A stretch of 64,000 nucleotides of DNA from Candidatus Proelusimicrobium tauri (GTDB lineage Bacteria; Elusimicrobiota; Elusimicrobia; Elusimicrobiales; Elusimicrobiaceae), in contig DBYY01000004.1 of assembly GCA_002311025.1 (NCBI GenBank), positions 6,212 to 70,211 on the forward strand, read 5' to 3'. Of the stretch, positions 34,526 through 41,964 are shown in pieces. The position numbers were made by a program, and so were the translations under genes. Below the pieces are notes generated by a model, which searched no databases, was not told the DNA's origin, and was given only the letters and a program-made list of their open reading frames with translations. Positions within the stretch are counted from its first letter, which is position 1; every line of letters begins with the position of its first letter.

Positions 34526-35645
34526 TGGCGTATTAGATGCCCAAGAGAAACTAAACTTACTGACTGAGTTCGGAAGGCAGATTTCGCACCATAATAGTTT
34601 GGATAGTTTGCTCAGTTTAATAACAGAACAAATACAAAAGATTATAGGTGTTAAACGTTGCTTTATTTTTATCAAAGACGACAGCCGCAATGAATTTTGG
34701 TCTAAAATAGCAAGCGGTAAAGGTTTGAAATATAGCGAAATACATTTGCCTTTGCACGGCAATAATATAGCCTGCGCTGTTGCAAAAAGCGGGCATACAA
34801 TAAATATTGCCGATGCTTACAGCGATGAAAGATTTTCTAAAGAACTTGATATTATTACCGGTTTTAAGACGACTTCTCTTTTAGCGGTTCCTTTAAAAAA
34901 TAAAGAAGGCAAAGTTATAGGAGTATTTCAACTGAACAATAAAGAAGATAATACGCCTTTTAATTCCCGCGACGAAGGACTTTTAAAATTGCTTGCGACA
35001 CTTGCCGGCGGAAACATTGAAATTGCTGCTCTTTACGAAGAAGTCAAACTTGCTAATCTTGAAACGATTTACCGCCTTGCCGTTGCGGCGGAATATCGTG
35101 ACCAATATGATACCAAAACTCACCTTGCTCATATCAGCGCAATTTGCGAAATGATGGCTGTTGAATTAGGATTCTCTTCTTTAGAAGTAGAACAGATTAA
35201 AAATGCAAGTTTGCTGCACGATATAGGAAAAGTTTCTATACCAGACCATATTTTATTAAAACCCGGTAAACTTACCCCGAAAGAATATGAAATGATGAAA
35301 CAGCACACAGAGTATAGCGAAAAAATACTTAAAGGCGCTAAATCAAAAATTTTGGAAACGGCTTATAAAATGAGCGTTGCCCACCATGAAAAGTGGGACG
35401 GCACCGGTTACCCTAAGGGGCTAAAAGGGGAAGAAATACCTCTTGAAGCAAGAATCCTTTCCGTAGCGGATGTCTTTGATGCTTTATGTATGAAACGTGT
35501 TTATAAACAGGCTTGGCAACCGCAAAAAGCCTATGATTATATGGTTTCTAAAGCAGGGATAGATTTTGACCCTAAAGTAGTGGAAGTGTTTACAAAAGTA
35601 TTTCCCAAGATTTTGAAACTATACGAAACTAAGGAGGAAAAATGA
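34503..35645 (+). CDS. GAF-HD-GYP protein (probable c-di-GMP phosphodiesterase)
   Basis: A 380-residue cytoplasmic signalling protein. A GAF sensor domain (about residues 25-180) is followed by an HD-GYP domain (about 190-375), with LLHDIGKVSIPDHI (HD at 239-240), AHHEKWDGTGYP (HHE 294-296, GYP 302-304) and ILSVADVFDAL. All key HD-GYP residues are present. These enzymes degrade cyclic di-GMP. There is no transmembrane segment or receiver domain, so input is probably a small ligand or redox signal bound by GAF. No ribosome site is evident at 34503; it overlaps glcF by 23 bases and is overlapped by hppA by four. Confidence 0.92.
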   Translation: METEKQNNGVLDAQEKLNLLTEFGRQISHHNSLDSLLSLITEQIQKIIGVKRCFIFIKDDSRNEFWSKIASGKGLKYSEIHLPLHGNNIACAVAKSGHTINIADAYSDERFSKELDIITGFKTTSLLAVPLKNKEGKVIGVFQLNNKEDNTPFNSRDEGLLKLLATLAGGNIEIAALYEEVKLANLETIYRLAVAAEYRDQYDTKTHLAHISAICEMMAVELGFSSLEVEQIKNASLLHDIGKVSIPDHILLKPGKLTPKEYEMMKQHTEYSEKILKGAKSKILETAYKMSVAHHEKWDGTGYPKGLKGEEIPLEARILSVADVFDALCMKRVYKQAWQPQKAYDYMVSKAGIDFDPKVVEVFTKVFPKILKLYETKEEK

Positions 35646-37717
35646 ATAAATTATTGTTAATTCCGATTGTAATTTCTTTGATTGCTTTACTTACGGCATT
35701 TATTAAAGCAATAAATGTCTACAAAAAACCGCGCGGAACAAAAGCGATGAAAGTTATCAGTAATGCTATTCAAGAAGGGGCAAGTGCTTTCTTAACAAGA
35801 GAATATAAAGTTCTCTTTGTTGTTGTGGTTTTCGTTGCACTCTTGCTTGCGGTTTCTAATAAAGGTTATTTAAGTTGGGTTGCTGTTTCCTTTATGGTAG
35901 GGGCATGTTTCTCCGGTCTTGCGGGTTTTGTCGGGATGAAAGTTGCTACCTTTACCAATGCCAGAACGGCCTGTGCGGCAAAAAAGTCCTTAAATGAGGC
36001 CTTAAGGGTCGCCTTTGGCGGCGGAACAGTAATGGGTCTTAGTGTTGTAGGTCTTTCTTTACTGGGTATTTCGACCTTGGCTTATATCTATATTTTGGTT
36101 TTTGGTTCTTCAAGAGAAGTTATGCAGGAAACCCTTTTGCCTGTTTTAACAGGGTTTTCACTAGGAGCAAGTTCCGTTGCTTTGTTTGCCCGTGTAGGCG
36201 GCGGTATTTATACAAAAGCGGCTGATGTGGGTGCGGATCTAGTCGGTAAAGTTGAAAGTAATATTCCCGAAGATGATGCAAGAAATCCCGCTACTATTGC
36301 CGATAATGTGGGCGATAATGTGGGCGATGTTGCCGGTATGGGGGCTGATTTATTTGAATCTTACAGCGGTGCAATTTTAAGTTCTCTTGTTATTGGCGCA
36401 ACGGCTACTATTTATTCTTCAAAAAATGAATTGAGTTTAATTTACTTACCCTTAATTCTTTCGGCTTTGGGCATAGTTTCTTCCATATTGGGAACTTTTG
36501 CTGTAAAAATCGGCAGAAGAATAAATCCGCAATGGGCTTTAAATAAAGGCCTTTATTTGGCGTCGCTATTATTTGCTGTTTTTGCTTTTCCGGCAATAAA
36601 AATGTTTGCACCGAAAAAATTTATTTTTGGTTATCGAACTTATTGTTATAGCGGTATTTACTATGCTGTTTTAATAGGTTTAATTTGCGGCATTTTAATA
36701 GGTCTTATAACCGATTATTATACGGCAGAAGGTAAAAAACATACAAAATTAATTGCTGAAAACTCTAAAAGCGGACCTGCTACCAATATCATATCAGGCT
36801 TAGGGGTTGGTATGCTTTCGACAATGTGGCCTGCTATATTTATTTCTTTAGCGGTTGTTTTATCTTATAAATTTTCCGGTTTATACGGTGTGGCAATTGC
36901 TGGGCTTGGTATGCTCTCGACAACGGGTGTTCAACTTGCCGTTGATGCTTACGGACCTATTGCCGATAATGCAGGTGGCATAGCACAAATGACAAATATG
37001 GCCCCTGAAGTCCGCCAAAGAACCGATAAACTTGATGCCGTAGGCAATACCACAGCGGCAATCGGTAAAGGTTTTGCCATAGGTTCTGCTGCTTTAACGG
37101 CTCTTGCTTTGTTTGAAGCATACAGAGTCTCCGTAGGTATAGACATTGTTAATATGGCAAATCCCTTTATGATGGCAGGTTTATTTTTAGGAGCGATGTT
37201 ACCTTTCTTATTTTCCTCTTTAGCAATGGATGCGGTGGGTAAAGCGGCTAATGATATGGTTATTGAAGTACGCCGTCAATTTAAAGAAATGCCCGGCATT
37301 TTAGAAGGCAAGCAAACTCCCGATTATAAAAAATGTGTGGATATTTCCACGACTTCGGCTATTAAAAAAATGATTTTACCTGCTTTAATAGGTATTATTT
37401 CACCTGCTTTGGTAGGTTTTGTATTCGGTCCTTTAATGCTTTGCGGTTTAATTGTAGGGACAACCGTTTCCGGCGTTATGCTTGCTTTGTTTATGGCAAA
37501 TTCCGGCGGGGCATGGGATAATGCTAAAAAATATATTGAATCACAAGAAGGCGGTAAAGGCACCGAGCAACATAAAGCCGCAGTTATAGGTGATACTGTC
37601 GGCGATCCGTTTAAAGATACCGCGGGACCTTCCTTAAATGTTTTGATGAAACTTATTTCAATTGTTGCGCTTACTATTGCACCGCTTTTAAAAATTATTA
37701 CACCTCTTCTGAAATAA
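35642..37717 (+). CDS. hppA: Membrane-bound ion-translocating pyrophosphatase
   Basis: A 691-residue integral membrane protein with about 16 membrane segments. It uses pyrophosphate hydrolysis to pump H+ or Na+. The signature DDARNPATIADNVGDNVGDV holds the PPi/Mg-binding residues, and a second acidic site is AVIGDTVGDPFKDTAGPS near the C-terminus. GNTTAAIGKG has alanine where K+-independent enzymes have lysine, which points to the K+-dependent class. Whether it pumps Na+ or H+ cannot be decided here. AAGGAGG precedes the ATG, which overlaps the HD-GYP gene's stop by four bases. Confidence 0.97.
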   Translation: MNKLLLIPIVISLIALLTAFIKAINVYKKPRGTKAMKVISNAIQEGASAFLTREYKVLFVVVVFVALLLAVSNKGYLSWVAVSFMVGACFSGLAGFVGMKVATFTNARTACAAKKSLNEALRVAFGGGTVMGLSVVGLSLLGISTLAYIYILVFGSSREVMQETLLPVLTGFSLGASSVALFARVGGGIYTKAADVGADLVGKVESNIPEDDARNPATIADNVGDNVGDVAGMGADLFESYSGAILSSLVIGATATIYSSKNELSLIYLPLILSALGIVSSILGTFAVKIGRRINPQWALNKGLYLASLLFAVFAFPAIKMFAPKKFIFGYRTYCYSGIYYAVLIGLICGILIGLITDYYTAEGKKHTKLIAENSKSGPATNIISGLGVGMLSTMWPAIFISLAVVLSYKFSGLYGVAIAGLGMLSTTGVQLAVDAYGPIADNAGGIAQMTNMAPEVRQRTDKLDAVGNTTAAIGKGFAIGSAALTALALFEAYRVSVGIDIVNMANPFMMAGLFLGAMLPFLFSSLAMDAVGKAANDMVIEVRRQFKEMPGILEGKQTPDYKKCVDISTTSAIKKMILPALIGIISPALVGFVFGPLMLCGLIVGTTVSGVMLALFMANSGGAWDNAKKYIESQEGGKGTEQHKAAVIGDTVGDPFKDTAGPSLNVLMKLISIVALTIAPLLKIITPLLK

Positions 37718-37739
37718 AAGGTTTAAGGAAAATAAAACA

Positions 37740-37770
37740 GCCCTGATTTTTTAAAGTCAGGGCCGTTTTT
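37740..37770. terminator. Terminator after hppA
   Basis: GCCCTGA (37740-37746), a 10-base loop, TCAGGGC (37757-37763) then C and five Ts. An A-rich left flank also allows weak function for the convergent nudix gene. Confidence 0.85.
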
Positions 37771-37785
37771 ATGAGATATTTTGAT

Positions 37786-38223
37786 TTATAGAACTTCTGA
37801 AATATTTTTTGTAAGCAAAGCGTTTTCTTCTTCCACAAGTTCAAGTAAGCGTTTATCGCTTGGATATTCCACCATTTCTTTTGCTTTGTTTATTGAAACC
37901 CAATTTATTGCCAAAATTTCCGAAGGGTCATGTTTGCCTATACGCCCAAGTTTCTTCATTAAATACCATTGAACCACTTTGCGGACATATCTGCCCTTTA
38001 AGGTAAAAGCATAACGCACTTTTAAAAGAGGTTTAACAATAGAGGCCTTATAACCGGTTTCTTCAAGCACTTCTCTTAAAGCGGCCTGACGCGGGGTTTC
38101 CCCTTGTTCAATATGGCCTTTGGGGAAAGTCCAAATCTTGCGTCCCTTCATGCTCTTAACCTGAACAAGAAGGACTTTATTGTTTTCTAAAATAACTCCG
38201 CCGCAAGAAAATTCCGCAAACAT
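37786..38223 (-). CDS. Nudix hydrolase
   Basis: A 145-residue Nudix protein. The box runs from residue 36 to 58, with G36, E42, R50-E51, E54-E55 and G57 all matching G-x5-E-x7-R-E-U-x-E-E-x-G-U. It opens with an EFSCGGVI strand, as in MutT/Ap4A-hydrolase-like members, and is a probable nucleoside polyphosphate or Ap4A hydrolase. The substrate cannot be determined. It begins three bases after the gatA stop on the same strand and so is likely part of the gatCA transcript. Confidence 0.9.
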   Translation of the reverse strand: MFAEFSCGGVILENNKVLLVQVKSMKGRKIWTFPKGHIEQGETPRQAALREVLEETGYKASIVKPLLKVRYAFTLKGRYVRKVVQWYLMKKLGRIGKHDPSEILAINWVSINKAKEMVEYPSDKRLLELVEEENALLTKNISEVL

Positions 38224-38226
38224 TTT

Positions 38227-39618
38227 TTACCTCTGCTCTAAAATTTTTGCCAGTCCGTAAAGTTTGTTTTCGTCAAAATAATTACCGTATAACTGAATGC
38301 CGATAGGTAAATTGTTTTTATCTTTACCGCAAGGCACAGACAAAGCCGGCAAACCTGCCATATTAGCAGGAACGGTATATAAGTCCGCCAAGTATAATTC
38401 CAAAATATTATTTATTTTTTCGCCGAGTTTAAAAGCCGTGCTGGGTGTCGTCGGCATTAAGATAATATCAACTTCCTTAAAGGCTCTTTGGAAATCTTCT
38501 TTGATAATCTCTCTAACTTTTTGCGCCTGTAAATAGTAATCTTGTGCGTGTGCGCTGCCAAGAGAGTAAGTGCCGGTCATAATTCTGCGTTTAACTTCCG
38601 GTCCGAATTTTGCCCTATCTTTTAAGTAAGTATCTTCTAAATCTTTTGCTGTTTTATCGCTAAAACCATATCTAAGGCCGTCAAAACGGGCAAGATTACT
38701 GCTGGCTTCGCTACCGGCTAAAATATAATAACAGGGGGAAGAATACTTCGCGTATGGCAAAGTTATTTCTTTAATTTTTATACCCTGTTTTATAAAAGTT
38801 TCTTTAGTATTGTTTATAGCGGCTAGAATTTCTTCATTTAAGCCTTCAAGAAAGTCTGAGGGGATACCGATGGTTAAATCTTTAATATTTTCTTCTTTTA
38901 GAATAAAAGGTTTTGTGTAGGAAGAATCTTTTTTATCTTCCGCGCTGATAATACTTAAAATAAAGGCATTATCTTGGCTATCTAAAGTTATGGGAGCAAT
39001 TTGGTCTAAACTTGAAGCAAAAGCAATAAGTCCGTATCTTGAAACAGAACCGTAAGTTGGTTTTACACCGCAAACTCCGCAAAAAGCAGAAGGTTGGCGT
39101 ACTGAGCCGCCGGTATCACTACCGAGGGCAACGCTTACCATACCGCTTGCAACGGCTGCGGCACTGCCGCCACTGGAGCCGCCGGGCACTCTTGTTAAAT
39201 CGTGGGGGTTTTTAACCACGCCGAAAGCGGAGTTTTCATTTGAAGAACCCATAGCAAATTCATCCATATTTGTTCTGCCGATAATTATGGCATCTTCTTT
39301 AAGTAGTTTTTCTACTACACTTGAATTATAAGGCGCAACAAAGTTCTCAAGCATTTTGCTTGCGCAAGTTGCTTTGTGTCCTTTGTATAAAATATTATCT
39401 TTTATGGCGATAGGCAATCCGGCAAGGCGCCCTCTTTGTTCAAGAGGTTTTTTATCTATTTCTTCGGCTTTTTTAAGGGCTTCTTCTTCGTAAACTTCCA
39501 AAAAAGCGTTGATTTTAGGGTTTAATTCTTTGATAACTTTTAAACTTTCTAAAACGGTTTTAACGGCGGTTGTTTTGCCTTCTTTTATTTCGCTAAGTAT
39601 TTGGCGGGCTGTTTTCAT
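38227..39618 (-). CDS. gatA: Asp-tRNA(Asn)/Glu-tRNA(Gln) amidotransferase subunit A
   Basis: A 463-residue amidase-signature enzyme that supplies ammonia from glutamine for transamidation of misacylated tRNAs. The catalytic triad is visible: Lys73 in AIKDN, cis-Ser148 in PGGSSGGSAAA and Ser172 in GSDTGGSVRQPS, spaced as in characterised GatA. Length is typical. It overlaps gatC by four bases. GatB is not in the window. The presence of GatCA implies indirect synthesis of Gln-tRNA and/or Asn-tRNA. Confidence 0.96.
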   Translation of the reverse strand: MKTARQILSEIKEGKTTAVKTVLESLKVIKELNPKINAFLEVYEEEALKKAEEIDKKPLEQRGRLAGLPIAIKDNILYKGHKATCASKMLENFVAPYNSSVVEKLLKEDAIIIGRTNMDEFAMGSSNENSAFGVVKNPHDLTRVPGGSSGGSAAAVASGMVSVALGSDTGGSVRQPSAFCGVCGVKPTYGSVSRYGLIAFASSLDQIAPITLDSQDNAFILSIISAEDKKDSSYTKPFILKEENIKDLTIGIPSDFLEGLNEEILAAINNTKETFIKQGIKIKEITLPYAKYSSPCYYILAGSEASSNLARFDGLRYGFSDKTAKDLEDTYLKDRAKFGPEVKRRIMTGTYSLGSAHAQDYYLQAQKVREIIKEDFQRAFKEVDIILMPTTPSTAFKLGEKINNILELYLADLYTVPANMAGLPALSVPCGKDKNNLPIGIQLYGNYFDENKLYGLAKILEQR

Positions 39619-39887
39619 AGAACTTTTTTTACCTTTAAAAAATTATCTTTCTTATCGTTAAAAGCATTTCTTAACGCGGCGGTATCTTCAAAAGATACGG
39701 GGGAATCTTCTCTTTGATAAGTGCAAGAAACCCCACCCTGTTTAGTAGGTTGGGTTTTAATTTCTTGTAATTTGGCAACCCACTGTAAAACAGCATCAAG
39801 TTGTTTTGTATAAAGGGTTGCTTCTTCTTCGGTTATTTCGATTTTGGCAAGTTTTGCCGTTTTCTTAATTTCATCTAAAGTTATCAT
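39615..39887 (-). CDS. gatC: Asp-tRNA(Asn)/Glu-tRNA(Gln) amidotransferase subunit C
   Basis: A 90-residue GatC. ITLDEIKKTAKLAKIEITEEE at the start is the typical N-terminal helix pair, and PVSFEDTAALRNAFNDKK is the C-terminal clamp. GatC is a chaperone-like linker that stabilises the GatA-GatB interface. The ATG at 39887 has no ribosome site. It follows the upstream peptidase gene by only three bases, and an extended -10 TGC-TACAAT (39902-39897) within the end of that gene could start a near-leaderless transcript. Confidence 0.92.
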   Translation of the reverse strand: MITLDEIKKTAKLAKIEITEEEATLYTKQLDAVLQWVAKLQEIKTQPTKQGGVSCTYQREDSPVSFEDTAALRNAFNDKKDNFLKVKKVL

Positions 39888-39890
39888 ATA

Positions 39891-40646
39891 CTACATATTG
39901 TAGCAATTTTCTTCAAGGCAGGCATTAAGAGTATTTAAAAAATCGACTTGACTATCATGAAAATATATTTTTTGTAAGGTAGCACCCAGCGGCGTGATAT
40001 AGCGATAATGCCACGGCTCAAAAGCATAACCGGTTTTTTCTTGTTGACCTTCGGGGAAGGATAAACTAAAACCGAAAGTTTCTGCATTTTCTTTAAGCCA
40101 AGCATATTCTTTTGTATTAACGAAAGAATTTTCAACGCTGTTTATATCAACGGCTGTGCCTAGTTGATGTTGTGACTGGCCCGGGCGGGCAATAAATTTA
40201 TCGGTATGTTCCGGTCCTCTGTTGGCAAGACTTCTGTTATAAATTTCCGTTTGTCTTTGAAAGGAGCGAAAGCCAGAAAGTATCCAAAGATTTATATCTT
40301 CTTTTTGTGCGGCTTGTGCCATTTTTTCAAAAGCATCAAAAGTTTCTTGGCGGACTTTTGCTTTACCTTCACCCACCAAATCCGTAGGTGTATAGTTTGA
40401 AGGTAGAGAATTGTCTTTATCTACAATATAAAATAAATAAGGGTCCATTCTTGCTTCATTCAATAAATTTTCGGGAAATAAAGCACACATGGAAGAGCAA
40501 TTTGCTTTTATTTGTCTTAAGTCTTTTTTTAAAGGTGCCATTTGTTCAGTAGTAAAAAGAGCACTTTGATCTGTCAAAGCGCGACAAATCAAAGTGCAAG
40601 AAATTAAACAAAATACAAACAAAATAAGATGAACAATCTTTTTCAT
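39891..40646 (-). CDS. VanY-type D-alanyl-D-alanine carboxypeptidase (M15B)
   Basis: A 251-residue exported peptidase. The N-terminal hydrophobic stretch ends LISC at about residue 17, which could be a lipobox or just a signal peptide. The M15B motifs are SGFRSFQRQTEIY, SQHQLGTAVDI (the first zinc His and Asp) and EPWHYRYI (the last zinc His). It would trim D-Ala from stem peptides in the periplasm. It lies six bases downstream of the SpoIID-like gene on the same strand, forming a cell-wall pair ahead of gatCA. Confidence 0.88.
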   Translation of the reverse strand: MKKIVHLILFVFCLISCTLICRALTDQSALFTTEQMAPLKKDLRQIKANCSSMCALFPENLLNEARMDPYLFYIVDKDNSLPSNYTPTDLVGEGKAKVRQETFDAFEKMAQAAQKEDINLWILSGFRSFQRQTEIYNRSLANRGPEHTDKFIARPGQSQHQLGTAVDINSVENSFVNTKEYAWLKENAETFGFSLSFPEGQQEKTGYAFEPWHYRYITPLGATLQKIYFHDSQVDFLNTLNACLEENCYNM

Positions 40647-40652
40647 AAGGTT

Positions 40653-41807
40653 TTAAATCATTTGCTCAATCAGTTTTTGAGAGTTTAATATGTTTTCTTG
40701 ATCTAAGAAAGAATTTTCAATTTTCTGTGTAGGATCGGCCTCATTATAACCATAGTAAATATTAAGATCATTATAATTAACAATTGTTATTTTGGGGTGA
40801 TAATGATTTATAATTTGCTTATAGTTATGTCCTGTCTTGGCATAGTCAATTAAACCATTTTGACAATCGCCTCTTCCACCTGCCGTAGCAGAGCATTTAT
40901 TATCTTTGCAATAAGAGCAGGTTCCGCAGTAGGCACAGTAATAAATTTCTTCTAATTTACCGTTTTTGCTTACAACTAAGTTTTGAGTGGATTTTACGGC
41001 ATTATTTACATCATCACTGGGGAAAGCATAATCGTCTAAATCTTCCACACTCATCTTACACAGATAAGCCTGATCTCTTTCATCCGGTCTTAATTGGAAA
41101 TTTGTCCACAGTGTCTTTTGGTGATTTTTGTATTGGTCAATTCTCTCGGAAGTTTTCTGTAAAGCAAAAGTTCTTGCTAAAATTGCTTGTGCTTTATAGG
41201 CCTCGATATTATTGGCTTTTCTAAGTTCGCAATTTGTTACAAAAGATAAATATCGTTCCAAATTCACATTTTCGACTACGTAGAACATTTTGCTGCCGGT
41301 TGAAGAAGCATAGAAGGTGGGAATACCCCAGAAGGGGATAGTTCCTTGCAATTTTACTTCATCACCTTCTTTAAATTTGAATTTGAAGAAAGGTGTTGTT
41401 TCTTTTAAAATTTGTGAAGAAATAAAACTATCGGTAAAGTTTTTTATAGGGTTACTTGTTTGTTTTACTTTCGGATCAATAGTTTTTGTAAAATCTATAT
41501 TTTTCCCCAAAGTTTGAACGACATCCACTCTTGAAGATGTTGTGCCAAGGCTTGTATACTTATAAGTATTTCCACTCTTATAACTTAAAGATAGAGAAAG
41601 TTTTTTGCCTCCTATTGCTTCCACTTTAAGACGGACATCTTTGCTTATAGGGCCATAGTAATGGTCCTTATTGATTACAATAGCGTAATTTCTCAAAAAT
41701 GTAAATTCTCTGATTTGCATATTTGAGTTGATTTGAACTTTTAAATCTTTTGCGCCAAGCGGAACAAGGAGCAAAAGTGCAAAAAGGGATACAATTATTC
41801 TTTTCAT
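40653..41807 (-). CDS. SpoIID/LytB-domain exported protein
   Basis: A 384-residue protein with a signal peptide (about residues 1-19, ending PLGAKD) and a SpoIID/LytB domain. NVNLERYLSFVTNCELRK carries the acidic residue expected at the lytic transglycosylase site, and EAYKAQAILARTFAL is the most diagnostic motif. RDQAYLC matches the DQxYxG region but has Cys in place of Gly. A Cys cluster, YCAYCGTCSYCKDNKCSA, lies near residue 300, which is unusual and may bind metal or form disulfides. SpoIID outside spore formers is linked to cell-wall remodelling and division. GAGAGG precedes the ATG. Confidence 0.8.
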   Translation of the reverse strand: MKRIIVSLFALLLLVPLGAKDLKVQINSNMQIREFTFLRNYAIVINKDHYYGPISKDVRLKVEAIGGKKLSLSLSYKSGNTYKYTSLGTTSSRVDVVQTLGKNIDFTKTIDPKVKQTSNPIKNFTDSFISSQILKETTPFFKFKFKEGDEVKLQGTIPFWGIPTFYASSTGSKMFYVVENVNLERYLSFVTNCELRKANNIEAYKAQAILARTFALQKTSERIDQYKNHQKTLWTNFQLRPDERDQAYLCKMSVEDLDDYAFPSDDVNNAVKSTQNLVVSKNGKLEEIYYCAYCGTCSYCKDNKCSATAGGRGDCQNGLIDYAKTGHNYKQIINHYHPKITIVNYNDLNIYYGYNEADPTQKIENSFLDQENILNSQKLIEQMI

Positions 41808-41876
41808 GACTTAACCTCTCTTTTGTTTCTATACTTAATAATATATATCAAATATCTAAAAAAGTCCAGAGTAAAA

Positions 41877-41935
41877 AGACCCATAGATAAATAGGCCTTT
41901 TGACCTAGAGCGCAAAAGAACTATTTTTGTATAAT
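41877..41935 (+). promoter_or_regulatory. adhE promoter with GGCCTTTTGACC motif
   Basis: TATAAT at 41930-41935 preceded by TTTTTG; no good -35 is visible 17 bases upstream. GGCCTTTTGACC (41894-41905), close to a GGTCNNNNGACC palindrome, is centred about 42 bases before the expected start. AGACCC (41877-41882) lies 11 bases further upstream. The same layout occurs at the two secreted paralogues. No Rex-type TTGTGAAA...TTTCACAA site is seen. Confidence 0.55.
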
Positions 41936-41964
41936 AAATATAAGTCCATATTAAGGGGAATATT

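Noticed and set aside
41877..41935. A Rex operator at adhE
   Set aside because: No TTGTGAAA-like half sites are visible in the region; the palindromic motif present is of another type.
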